From JBCCEJ01 sp039030335 (GTDB lineage: Bacteria; Pseudomonadota; Gammaproteobacteria; HK1), in contig JBCCEJ010000022.1 of the NCBI GenBank assembly GCA_039030335.1, positions 1 to 64,000 of the forward strand: 64,000 bases of DNA, written 5' to 3'. Both the position numbers and the translations under genes were made by a program. The notes under the pieces are model-generated. The model was given only the letters and a program-made list of their open reading frames with translations. It did not search any database and was not told where the DNA came from. Position 1 is the first letter of the stretch. Every line of letters starts with the position of its first letter. This document shows, in pieces, positions 50,244 through 60,212 of this stretch.

Positions 50244-53200
50244 TCACCAGTCCCTGGCCACTACCGAGGCGCGCGCCCGGCGGGCGCGCTGCCCGGCGCG
50301 GCGGGCAGCCTCACGATCGCGCACGCCCTGCAGCAGCCCCGAGTTGCCGCGCTCCGTCGCCTGCGCCGTGTCTTCGGTCTGGTCCTGCTGACCGGAGTCG
50401 CTGTCACCATCACGCTGCTCTTGTTGATCGTTGTTCCGTTGCTGATTCTGATCCAGGCGCGCGATGGCTTCGAGCAGCGCCTTCAGTGCAGCATCTTGCG
50501 CGGTTGCAGCATCGGACCATTCGGCGGATTGGCTGGACAGGTGGTCGATCGCACCAGACATCTCGTCGCCCGCGCTCCGCACCAGTCCGGCGGCTTCGGC
50601 GAAGGCCGCTGCATCCGGTCCCGCCGCGGCGGCTGCTGGCCCCGGTGCGCCTGCCGTCGGGGCCGGCGCTCGTGCTTCGGCGAGTTCGCTGAGCGCGCTC
50701 GCGATCGGTTCGGGGCGCACGGCGAGTTCGCGTTGCCGCGCAGCCAGTGTTCGGGCGCTGGTGGCGAGGGCCGCGTCAGACAGAGTTCGCGCGGCCGCCT
50801 GCCCGGCGGCCTCGCCGCGGTCATCGTTCAGGTCCGCCTGCTCGCGGGCGAGGTCCTTCAGGTGCTCGGCCACGTTGAAGAACAGCTTGCGGAGTTCGTG
50901 CAGCGCCGACACGGTTTCGTCAACAGCGTTTGCGGCCGCCAATACGCGTGCCGTCTGATCATCTCTCAGCGGTCCACGCGCGACGGCCTGCTCGTCGCCG
51001 ACTGGCCACTGCGCCGCGAGTCGATCGCCTGCTTCGAACATGGCGTTTCGCGCCGTAGTCCATAGCTCGTAGGCGCGTTCCAGCCGTTCGCGCTCGGCAG
51101 CTAGCGCAGCCGGATCGGACGCGGTGCCAGTGCCCTGTGGCTTATCCGTGCCACCAGTCGTTGCGGCTGCGGCGCGTTCCGCTTGCAGCGCCGCTACGCC
51201 CGCTTCTGATAGCGCACTTCCGAGGCGCGCCATGCGCTCGGAGTTACGGGCCTGCGCGACGCCTAATCCGAGCCAGCGTTCGCCTGGCCGGTCCGGGCTC
51301 TGCTGCGCCGGTCGGCCCTGAAGGTCGGCGGTTCCGTGGCCGGCAAGCTGCTCCAGGGCGTTGCCGATCCGAAGTTCGGTCGCGTGCGTGAGTTCGATAA
51401 GCTGACGGGGCTGCATGAATTTCTCGAGCGCGAGCGCCAAGGCCTCCAGACCGCGCTGTCCGGCCGCCAGCGCGCGTGCCAAGGCCTGCTCCGCCAGGGC
51501 GCCCTCGGCATCGGAAAGCGCGCTTTGAGCGGCGGCGAATTCTTCCGCGGCCGGCTCTGCCCGAGGCAGTGACCGTAGTGTCTCGGTCCGTTCGCGAATG
51601 TCTGTCTGAACGTCGGTCAAGTATTGTGGAGAGAGCCATGCAGGCAGTCCTTCGCCCGCCTCGCCGAACGCGCGGGTCGACGCGGCGATGCCGGATGTCA
51701 GCTCCATCAATGCCCGCTGTTCGCCGATCAGGGCGCCGATGCGCCGGTCGAGCGCCAGCGTCTCGGCATGTGCCCGTTTCAATGCGCTGAGCGCCCGACT
51801 GGCGCGCCGGAAGGCGCGCGTCGCGTCGCGTTTGCGCAGCTGCGCGCGGGCCTGGGTGTGTCGTTGCTGCGCTTCGGCGAGATGGTTGCTGATGCGCCGC
51901 AGTGCGGTCGCGTCCAGCTCGTTTTGGGCGGGGCCGTCCTGGGATGCGCTGGCTTGTCCCGGCGGCAACGCCACGGAACCCGGCGACGCCGCGGCGCGCT
52001 CGGCGAGCTCGCTGTCGGCGCGATCGAGCGCTGACTGCAACTCGGGCAGCAGTGCCAACATAGCCACGCTCTGCGCTCTGAACACACTGCGGGGGGTGTC
52101 GGCGTCCGCCTCGGTTAGCGGCTGCAGGTCCGCTACCAGAGCGCGCTGACTTGCCAACAAGGCCTGCAACTGCTGCGCCAGCGTGCCCTCAGCGCGACGC
52201 GCCAGCTGATCCGCGAGCACCAGCGCTCGCCGTGCCACGATGGTCAGATTGGCCTGCACGGTCTGCTCTGCCGGCCTGAGCGTCAGCGCGCGGCGCCAGT
52301 AGTCGGCGGCCATCTGCAGATCCGCGAGCGCTTCCGACGGGGCTGACGCGAGCTTGCTGTCGGCGCTTCGCACGCCTACCCAGCCGAGGTTGAACAGCGC
52401 CTGAAAGCGTACTGCGTCGTCGGTTTCCGCGCGGCTGACGGCACCGTTCAGCAGCTTTGCGGCGCGGTCGAACTGTTCGTTGGCGAGCGCGCGGGTGCCC
52501 GCGTTGTAGGCGGCGCGCGCCTGTTCAGGAATACGCAGCTCGGCGGGTTGCTCCACGTCGGTAGACGGACTCTCGGGCGGGGCGTTCGGCTGGGCCATCG
52601 CGGGGTCGGCGGGGAGCCAGGCCGCGCCGAGACACAGCACGGCCAGCATGCCCGCGTTCGACGGCGCACGTTTGAAGCCCGCGGCCACGGCCAGAACCAG
52701 CGCCGCCAGTGCCACCATGACAGCCCACTGGTAGATATCGCGCTTGACGATACGGTCCGCAGTCGTAACATCAGCCCGCGTCAACGGCGCGATGTAGGCG
52801 GTGTGGATCGCTTCGAGGTCGAGCAGACCGGTCCCGGCAGGGATGTACGCGCCGTCCGTAACCAGCGCCAGCTCGCGCAGCAAGACGCCATTCAACCGGC
52901 TGACAACCGGTTGACCGTTGCTGTCGGTCAGTGGCTTTACGGCGCCCGTTTCAGGGTCCGCGATGGTGATGCCGGCGCCCTGTTCGTTCCCGAGTCCGAT
53001 CGCCAGGATGCGGATGCCGCGCTCCGCCGCGCGGCGCGCGGCATCTGCCGCGAAGCGGTCGTGATCTTCGCCGTCGGTGATCAGGATGATCGAGCGCGCC
53101 GCGTCGGTGATGCCGGCAAAGCCTTCGATCGCTTTGTCGATCGGCTCGGCAAGATTGGTGCCGCCGAGTCGGGCGCTCGCCGTGTTCGCGTCGTCGAGCG

Positions 53201-53675
53201 CAAGACGCAGGAAACTGAAGTCCGGCGTCAGGGGCGACAGCACGCTCGCTCTGCCGGCAAAAGCGATCAGTCCGACCTGGTCACCCTTCAGTAGAGCCAA
53301 CAGATCGCGAATCTCGGCTTTCGCGCGTTCGAGACGGTTCGGCGCAGCGTCCGTTGCCAGCATCGAGCGCGAGACGTCCAGGCAGATCATGATCGCCGCA
53401 CCGACGCGACTTTGTTGCACGACTTCGTGGCCGAACTGCGGGCGCATCAAAGCGACGCTCATGGCGAGCGCTGCGAGCCCGACAAGCGCTGGACGCAGGT
53501 GTTGACTGACGGCACCGCGCGTCTGCACGAGAGCGCTCGCCAGTCTTGGCGCCACCAGGCGGTTCAGGGACCGGCGGCGCCGGGTATCCAGCCACCATAT
53601 GAGCGCGACGGCGAATGCGCTCAGCCAGATCGCGTGGGTCCACTCAGGTGCCGCGAGCGACAGCCCGTCAAACAC
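50244..53675 (-). CDS. BatB-BatC fusion: vWA, TPR and long helical region
   Basis: Starts at GTG. The 1143-residue protein combines an N-terminal BatB-like vWA domain (two membrane helices at about 15-30 and 62-78; MIDAS motif D100-V-S102-R-S104; LITDGEDHD) with a transmembrane helix near 315-335. TPR repeats follow (AYNAGTRALANEQFDRAAKLLNGAV), then roughly 600 residues of Ala/Arg/Glu-rich helix, probably coiled coil. It ends in a Gln/Asp/Gly-rich tail (DQNQQRNNDQQEQRDGDS) and a basic C terminus. Separate BatB and BatC are usual; the fusion and its length are unusual. The periplasmic part probably follows the last helix. Confidence 0.85.
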   Translation of the reverse strand: MFDGLSLAAPEWTHAIWLSAFAVALIWWLDTRRRRSLNRLVAPRLASALVQTRGAVSQHLRPALVGLAALAMSVALMRPQFGHEVVQQSRVGAAIMICLDVSRSMLATDAAPNRLERAKAEIRDLLALLKGDQVGLIAFAGRASVLSPLTPDFSFLRLALDDANTASARLGGTNLAEPIDKAIEGFAGITDAARSIILITDGEDHDRFAADAARRAAERGIRILAIGLGNEQGAGITIADPETGAVKPLTDSNGQPVVSRLNGVLLRELALVTDGAYIPAGTGLLDLEAIHTAYIAPLTRADVTTADRIVKRDIYQWAVMVALAALVLAVAAGFKRAPSNAGMLAVLCLGAAWLPADPAMAQPNAPPESPSTDVEQPAELRIPEQARAAYNAGTRALANEQFDRAAKLLNGAVSRAETDDAVRFQALFNLGWVGVRSADSKLASAPSEALADLQMAADYWRRALTLRPAEQTVQANLTIVARRALVLADQLARRAEGTLAQQLQALLASQRALVADLQPLTEADADTPRSVFRAQSVAMLALLPELQSALDRADSELAERAAASPGSVALPPGQASASQDGPAQNELDATALRRISNHLAEAQQRHTQARAQLRKRDATRAFRRASRALSALKRAHAETLALDRRIGALIGEQRALMELTSGIAASTRAFGEAGEGLPAWLSPQYLTDVQTDIRERTETLRSLPRAEPAAEEFAAAQSALSDAEGALAEQALARALAAGQRGLEALALALEKFMQPRQLIELTHATELRIGNALEQLAGHGTADLQGRPAQQSPDRPGERWLGLGVAQARNSERMARLGSALSEAGVAALQAERAAAATTGGTDKPQGTGTASDPAALAAERERLERAYELWTTARNAMFEAGDRLAAQWPVGDEQAVARGPLRDDQTARVLAAANAVDETVSALHELRKLFFNVAEHLKDLAREQADLNDDRGEAAGQAAARTLSDAALATSARTLAARQRELAVRPEPIASALSELAEARAPAPTAGAPGPAAAAAGPDAAAFAEAAGLVRSAGDEMSGAIDHLSSQSAEWSDAATAQDAALKALLEAIARLDQNQQRNNDQQEQRDGDSDSGQQDQTEDTAQATERGNSGLLQGVRDREAARRAGQRARRARASVVARDW

Positions 53676-53726
53676 GGTGCACCTCCCGCGCGGCCGTTTT
53701 ATCGATCGGTGTGGCTATCCACGTAC

Positions 53727-54776
53727 TCATGGCAAGCGCCTCAACAACGTCGCGCCCAGCAGCTCCGCCGCGATCGTCAGGCTGAGAGCCAGCACGACGA
53801 ACCAGACGTAATGCTCCCGGTACTGGCGATAGCGAACCTCGGCTATCTCGCTGCGTTCCAGTGCGTCGATCTGCGCGTACACCGCGCCCAGCTCATCGAG
53901 GTCGGTGGCTTTGAAGTAACGTCCACCGGCGCGGTCTGCAATCGCTTTCAGCGTGCGCTCGTCGATCCGAACCTGCCGGCGCATGAGGCGTACCCGGCCA
54001 TCGCCCAGCGTGACCGGCATCGGCGCATAGCCAGTGGTGCCAGCGCCGACCGTGTAGACCTTGATGCCGTGCTGGCTCGCCAGATCGGCGGCTTGCAGCG
54101 GGGTCAGCGTACCAGCGGTATTCTCGCCGTCGGTCAACAGCACGATTACCTTGGCTTTGGTCGGGTAGGTGCGCAGGCGCTCTACCGCAAGCCCCAGACC
54201 TTCGCCGATAGCGGTATTGCCTTCCTGCGGCGTCGATGCGACGCGCAGGTTCGAGACGATACTCATCAGGTTCGCGTGGTCCAGCGTCAGGGGACTCACG
54301 CTGTCCGCGAAGGTACCGAAGGCGACCGCACCGATCAGGTCGTCAGGTCGGCCGGCCGCGATCTCGCCGCCCAGTACAAACTCGCTCAACACCTGCTTGA
54401 CTGCGTCGAGGCGGTTTACGTTGCGGTCTTCCGTTACGAAATCGCGCGCGTCCATCGATCCGGAACGGTCGATGACGAGCATGATCGCGATGCCTTCGCG
54501 TTTGATGCGCTGGGTCGCATCACCGGTGCGCGGCCCCGCGAGCGCTACCGCGAGGCACACAACGGCAGCGGTCAGCGCTGCGCCGGGCAGCCAAGCCAGC
54601 TTGACGCGCAAGGAACGAGGTGCGGTCGCTGCAATGGCGGTGCTCGAGTAAATCAAGGCCCCGAAACGCCGGTTGGCGAACCACCAGCAAAGCGGTGCCA
54701 GCAACAGTGTCCACAGCAGGCCCGGGTCGCGGAACTCGACTGTGCCCGGCCACGTGACCAGCAACCACTCAGGCAT
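53727..54776 (-). CDS. batA: BatA-like vWA membrane protein
   Basis: The 349-residue protein has two N-terminal membrane helices, a vWA domain with the MIDAS motif D103-R-S105-G-S107, LLTDGENTAGTLTP, and a C-terminal membrane helix (YVWFVVLALSLTIAAELLGATLLRRLP). It overlaps the preceding DUF4381-type gene by 8 nt and is followed by the BatB-BatC fusion. Bat vWA proteins form an envelope complex that supports aerotolerance or resistance to redox stress in several groups. Confidence 0.92.
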   Translation of the reverse strand: MPEWLLVTWPGTVEFRDPGLLWTLLLAPLCWWFANRRFGALIYSSTAIAATAPRSLRVKLAWLPGAALTAAVVCLAVALAGPRTGDATQRIKREGIAIMLVIDRSGSMDARDFVTEDRNVNRLDAVKQVLSEFVLGGEIAAGRPDDLIGAVAFGTFADSVSPLTLDHANLMSIVSNLRVASTPQEGNTAIGEGLGLAVERLRTYPTKAKVIVLLTDGENTAGTLTPLQAADLASQHGIKVYTVGAGTTGYAPMPVTLGDGRVRLMRRQVRIDERTLKAIADRAGGRYFKATDLDELGAVYAQIDALERSEIAEVRYRQYREHYVWFVVLALSLTIAAELLGATLLRRLP

Positions 54777-55839
54777 GACCGGCCTCCGGGGCCCGAGCGC
54801 CGCTCACCGGTTGCGCCAGATGCGCGTTTCCGGTGCGCTCAACGAATTGCCGGACGGCCGCGAGCGCTTCACCGATATCGGCCGAATCCGGCGTGAAACC
54901 GGCGAACTTCACCCGATCGGCCATTTGCAGAAAAGAGCCGAGGAAATCACGGTCCTCGTGCGTGAGGGCCGTTGCTTCGCGGGCGGCGAGGAGAAACTCC
55001 TCGGTCGTGAGCTCGGGTGCGTGCAGGCCGAAACGCCCTTCGACGTAGCGACGGAGCAAACCCGACAGCTCGACGAAGAAGCGGTCGACGTCGGCTACCG
55101 AGTCACGCGCGCCCAGGCTCTCCAATGCTGCGACGGCGCGCGCGTAGGCGCTTTCGGGCGTTTCTGGCCGCCGCCGCCAGCGCCACACGGCGATGCCGAG
55201 TGTCGCGATCAGCGCGAGGCCCAACAAGACCAGCCCACCGACGGCCGCAGGTTCGCGTTCGATCAAGCTGCGCGGCTCCAGGGGGCCCATCGGGCCGGAC
55301 AGATCCTCCCGCTCGCTATCCGATGCCGCCACCGTAAATCGCAGCGGCGCGCTCAGCAGTTCGTAGGCATCTTCCCCCGCCGGCGCCGGCGTGGCGCCGG
55401 CACGCCGGTCAACGAATTCGATGAGCAGCGGCGGCACGTGCTGCGGCCCTGAGCGTTGGAGCAGCAGTTCGTAGGCTTGCGTCGCGACGGTTGAACCATC
55501 CGGGCGGATGGTGGTTTGCGGGGCGTAGTCGAGAATGGCGAACCGGCCCAGTGATTCGCCGAACTCGGGCATCAACAGTTCGACGTCCGGCTCGGCCGTG
55601 ACGCGCAAGGTCAGTACCACCGTAGCACCGAGTGCAGGGCTGGTGTCGCTCAACCCGAGTTCCGCGCTGACGGGGCCGCGCGACACGCGCTCCACCGCGC
55701 CGTCCGCTGTTGCCGCCCGATCGCTTGCCGGCGTGAGAGAGGGTGCCAGCATCGCTGTCAGCATGGTGATTGTGGCGAGCCACGTTCGGTGCGGTCTGGC
55801 CGGGGCGCGCGCCCGCACATGCCACGGGATCCGTTTCAT
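54769..55839 (-). CDS. Bat-operon membrane protein with DUF4381-like C terminus
   Basis: The 356-residue protein has a signal peptide and an extracytoplasmic domain with a BatD-like beta fold (LGLSDTSPALGATVVLTLRVTAEP...). A transmembrane helix follows near 200-222 (AVGGLVLLGLALIATLGIAVW). The cytosolic helical tail has the DUF4381 pattern (FFVELSGLLRRYVEGRFGLHAPELTTEEFLLAAR). It lies between the DUF58 and batA genes with overlapping ends on both sides, which points to tight co-translation. Confidence 0.8.
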   Translation of the reverse strand: MKRIPWHVRARAPARPHRTWLATITMLTAMLAPSLTPASDRAATADGAVERVSRGPVSAELGLSDTSPALGATVVLTLRVTAEPDVELLMPEFGESLGRFAILDYAPQTTIRPDGSTVATQAYELLLQRSGPQHVPPLLIEFVDRRAGATPAPAGEDAYELLSAPLRFTVAASDSEREDLSGPMGPLEPRSLIEREPAAVGGLVLLGLALIATLGIAVWRWRRRPETPESAYARAVAALESLGARDSVADVDRFFVELSGLLRRYVEGRFGLHAPELTTEEFLLAAREATALTHEDRDFLGSFLQMADRVKFAGFTPDSADIGEALAAVRQFVERTGNAHLAQPVSGARAPEAGHA

Positions 55840-56801
55840 CGCCGGTTCCGCCGCTCCCGCATCCGGAAGAACCGTACCACCGGGTCGACGATCGAGCCGG
55901 CCGCGTCGATGTGGATGAGGTCGATACCGCGACGACCGAGGCGTTCTTTGAGGTTGGCAACGCGCGCGGCGGCGGTCGCCGCGATGTGATTGCGAAACGC
56001 GGCAGACGTCGTGTCCACCAGCGTCGTCGAACCCGTTTCGGCGTCTCGCAGATTGACGAGCCCGGTCGCCGGTACGGCCAGTTCGGCCGGATCGGTCAGG
56101 AGCACGGCGACCACGTCATGTCGTCGGTTGACCATCGACAACGTGCGCTCGTAATCCGTGTCAAGGAAGTCGCTGACGACAAAACATACAGTGCGGCGCT
56201 TGTTCACTGACGCGAAGAATCTGAGCGCGCTATCGATATCGGTTCCACGCGCATTCGACGGTATCGCGCGGCGGCGTCGCAGCCAGCGCCGCCACCACGA
56301 GTGCTGGCCGGTTGCCGTTTCGCGCGGCGCTGCGGCGGGGACGTCCGTCGCGAGCACCTCCCGGATCACCCTCAGCGCGTGCCGCGTTCCTTTTCGCGGC
56401 GGTACGTATTTGCGCACCGCTGAGTCGAACAGTACCAATCCTACCTTGTCATCGTTGTAGGTGGCCGAGAAAGCGAGGAGCGCGCAGAGTTCCGCAGCGG
56501 CTTCGCGTTTGGACCGCGCGCCTGAACCGTAGTCCTGCGAAGCTGACACATCGGCCATCAGCATCAGGGTCAGCTGTCGCTCCTCGACGTAGCGTTTGAC
56601 GTGCGGCGCGCCGGCGCGGGCCGTAACGTTCCAGTCGATCGTGCGCACGTCATCGCCTGGCAGGTACGGGCGCACCTCTTCGAATTCGATACCAGCGCCG
56701 CGGAACACCGAGACGTATTCGCCCGCCAGCACGTCGGCCACGTGACGGCCGGTCCTGACCTGGATCTCCCTGACGCGCTGGACGATCTCGCTCGCGAGCA
56801 T
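55836..56801 (-). CDS. DUF58 protein of the MoxR/Bat system
   Basis: The 321-residue protein has the DUF58 signature EFEEVRPYLPGDDVRTIDWNVTAR, plus KRYVEERQLTLMLMADVSASQDYGSG, a degenerate vWA-like metal site. It functions with MoxR AAA+ ATPases. It lies 106 nt after moxR, and its final codons overlap the next gene by four bases (ATGA). Confidence 0.92.
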   Translation of the reverse strand: MLASEIVQRVREIQVRTGRHVADVLAGEYVSVFRGAGIEFEEVRPYLPGDDVRTIDWNVTARAGAPHVKRYVEERQLTLMLMADVSASQDYGSGARSKREAAAELCALLAFSATYNDDKVGLVLFDSAVRKYVPPRKGTRHALRVIREVLATDVPAAAPRETATGQHSWWRRWLRRRRAIPSNARGTDIDSALRFFASVNKRRTVCFVVSDFLDTDYERTLSMVNRRHDVVAVLLTDPAELAVPATGLVNLRDAETGSTTLVDTTSAAFRNHIAATAAARVANLKERLGRRGIDLIHIDAAGSIVDPVVRFFRMRERRNRR

Positions 56802-56907
56802 GTTGGCCTGGCCGTGCCGTCGGTGCGCTTAGCCGGTTGGCGAACTGCGCGGAGTTTCCGCACCTGGCGCGCTGGAACCGTACAGGGTGCACATGTTCAA
56901 CATCCGG

Positions 56908-57876
<969 letters not shown>

Positions 57877-58061
57877 CGGGCGCCTCGGAAATGTCGTTGG
57901 GGTCTCAGCGCAAGGTGCGTGGCGACCAGTTGCTTTGGGGTGGCGAAACGGGTTTTCAAGCCTTTGGCCAGGGCCGGCTTGCCGCTCGCGAGGCCGCGTA
58001 GAATAGGGTGTCAAGGGCTACCGGGGTGTCCTCCCGGGCCGCGACATCAGGAGCCGCATCG

Positions 58062-59000
58062 ATGACCAACCCCAGTTTGCCCGCGACCGACCCGTACACC
58101 GGCGTCTACCCGATCGCACCGACGCCGTTTCACCCGAGCGGCGACGTCGATCTGGACGGCCAGAAGCGGGTACTCGATTGCATGATCGATCAGGGCGTGG
58201 ACGGCATCTGCATACTCGCGAACTTCTCGGAACAGATGTCGCTGTCCGATACCGAGCGCGACCAGCTGCTCGATCTGAGCGCTGAACACGTGGCCGGCCG
58301 GGTGCCGATCATCGTGACCTGTTCGCATTTCTCGACGCGGCTCGCATGCGAACGGGCGCGGCGCGCGGCCGATGCGGGCGCGGCCATGTTGATGTTGATG
58401 CCGCCCTATCACGGCGCGTTGATGAAAGCTGACGATCAGCGCGTGTTCGAGTACTACGCCGCCATCGCCGAAGCGGTCGATATCCCGTTGATGGTGCAGG
58501 ACGCGCCGCTCGCCGGCGTCCACCTGTCGGTCGATCTGCTGGCGCGCATGGCGCGCGAGATTCCGCAGGTGGCCTACCTGAAGGTCGAGATGCCTGGCAC
58601 TGCGACCAAGCTGCGTGCGTTGCTGGAGGCGGCCGGGGAGCACATCGACGGTCCGTTCGATGGCGAGGAGTCGATCACGTTGATGGCGGATCTCGACGCT
58701 GGCGCTACCGGCACCATGTGCAGTGCCTTGCTGCCCGAGAAGATCAAGCCCGTGCTGAGCGCCTTCGCGGCGGGCGATCGGGCGACGGCACGCGCACGCT
58801 ACGCCGGGATCCTGCCCCTCATCAACTTCGAAAACCGCCAGTGCGGCTTCCGGGCGTGCAAGACGGTGATGCAAGAAGGTGGTGTGATCGCGAGCGACTT
58901 CGTGCGTCATCCCGTGATGCCGTTGCCGCCGGCGACGCGCACGGAGTTGCTCGAACTCGCGCGTGAGCAGGACCTGATCGCGCTGCGGTGGGGCCGGTAG
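58062..59000 (+). CDS. Dihydrodipicolinate-synthase-family aldolase/dehydratase
   Basis: The ATG at 58062 follows CAGGAG and gives 312 residues. The TIM-barrel features include GVYPIAPTPFHPSGDVD at the start, ANFSEQMSLSDTERDQLL, and the Schiff-base Lys in VAYLKVEMPG. The family includes DapA, N-acetylneuraminate lyase and keto-deoxy-sugar dehydratases. The absence of lysine genes nearby argues for a catabolic member; substrate not assigned. Confidence 0.85.
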   Translation: MTNPSLPATDPYTGVYPIAPTPFHPSGDVDLDGQKRVLDCMIDQGVDGICILANFSEQMSLSDTERDQLLDLSAEHVAGRVPIIVTCSHFSTRLACERARRAADAGAAMLMLMPPYHGALMKADDQRVFEYYAAIAEAVDIPLMVQDAPLAGVHLSVDLLARMAREIPQVAYLKVEMPGTATKLRALLEAAGEHIDGPFDGEESITLMADLDAGATGTMCSALLPEKIKPVLSAFAAGDRATARARYAGILPLINFENRQCGFRACKTVMQEGGVIASDFVRHPVMPLPPATRTELLELAREQDLIALRWGR

Positions 59001-59038
59001 CGCGGGTCCGGCCGCGCCGAAGAGCCGCTGAAGGGCGC

Positions 59039-60208
59039 TCAGGCTTCGAGCCTGACCGTCAGGCGCTCGAGCATGGCGAGGCATGCTTCCAGCTGGCTGA
59101 TGTCGACGAACTCGTCAGGCCGGTGCGCCTGTTCGATGCTGCCCGGGCCGCATACGACGGTCGAGATGCCGGCCGCCTGGAACAAACCTGCCTCGGTGCC
59201 GAATGACACGACATCGGTCGTGTTGCTGCCGGTCAGCGCGCCGACCAGTTCGATGGCTTTCGAGTCCGGCTCGGGATCGAGACCAACGACGGCTGCGAAG
59301 GTCTCGGTCTGGATGTCGGCATCGGCGTAAACCGCGCGCATGGCCGGCAGCAGCTGGTCGCGGGCGTAGGCATCGATGCGTTCCATCACGTAGTCGGCGT
59401 CAGACTGTTTGAGCGGACGCATTTCCCATTCGATACGGCAGTCTTTGGCGATCACGTTCCGCGCGATTCCGCCCTCGATCTGGCCGACGCTCAACGTGGG
59501 CCAAGGCGGGTCGAACGGGCTGCCGGGCGGCACCCGATCGCGCAGATCGGCACCCAGTTCCAGCAGCCGGTGCAGGTACCGCACAGCGTATTCGATCGCG
59601 TTGACGCCCTGGTCCGGCAGTGATGCGTGTCCTTCCAGCCCACAGACGTGCGTCGTGAACTCGTAGCAGCCTTTGTGCCCTTCGATCATCCGCATGCTGG
59701 TCGGCTCACCGATGATCGCGACCGATGGCCGTGGACCTGTGCGCATCAGTTCATCGATCAGCACCGGCGCGCCCAGACACCCGGTTTCCTCGTCGTACGT
59801 GAAGGCGAAATGGACCGGTTTCCGGAGTTGCCGGCTGGCGTAGTGCGGCCCCATCGCGAGCGCTGCGGCGAGGAATCCCTTCATGTCGCAGCTGCCCCGG
59901 CCGTACACCCGGCCGTCATCGATGCGCGCCGCGAACGGGTCGCTGGTCCAGGCCTGGCCGGTGGTCGGTACGACATCGGTATGGCCCGACAGCACCACCC
60001 CGCCATCGGCGTCCGGACCCAGCGTCGCGAAGACGTTGGCCTTGCGGCCGTCTTCGCTGGTCGTGATGACCGTTCGGGCGCCGATGCGGCGCAGCTGCTC
60101 ATCGAGATAGCCGATCACGTCCAGATTGGATTCGCTGGACACACTCGGGTAGCTGATCAGCTGTGACAGGTGCGTCAGCGTGGCTTCCAGTTGAGCGGGT
60201 TCAGGCAT
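59039..60208 (-). CDS. ArgE/DapE-type M20 deacetylase
   Basis: The 389-residue protein carries M20 metal motifs SGHTDVVPTTGQAW and GRGSCDMKG, then TYDEETGCLGAP with the catalytic Glu, and a C-terminal GPGSIEQAHRPDEFVDI. It is close in layout to acetylornithine deacetylase. Its start is 4 nt after the stop of the ectoine-hydrolase gene, so it is likely co-expressed. In that context it may deacetylate N-acetyl-2,4-diaminobutyrate, the product of ectoine ring opening. Confidence 0.88.
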   Translation of the reverse strand: MPEPAQLEATLTHLSQLISYPSVSSESNLDVIGYLDEQLRRIGARTVITTSEDGRKANVFATLGPDADGGVVLSGHTDVVPTTGQAWTSDPFAARIDDGRVYGRGSCDMKGFLAAALAMGPHYASRQLRKPVHFAFTYDEETGCLGAPVLIDELMRTGPRPSVAIIGEPTSMRMIEGHKGCYEFTTHVCGLEGHASLPDQGVNAIEYAVRYLHRLLELGADLRDRVPPGSPFDPPWPTLSVGQIEGGIARNVIAKDCRIEWEMRPLKQSDADYVMERIDAYARDQLLPAMRAVYADADIQTETFAAVVGLDPEPDSKAIELVGALTGSNTTDVVSFGTEAGLFQAAGISTVVCGPGSIEQAHRPDEFVDISQLEACLAMLERLTVRLEA

Positions 60209-60212
60209 GCGA

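Noticed and set aside
53412..54896. Long plus-strand frame opposite batA
   Set aside because: Antisense to vWA genes that carry intact MIDAS motifs; no family features.
58047..59084. Minus-strand frame opposite the DHDPS-family gene
   Set aside because: His/Arg-rich translation; the plus-strand gene has a good ribosome site and Schiff-base Lys.
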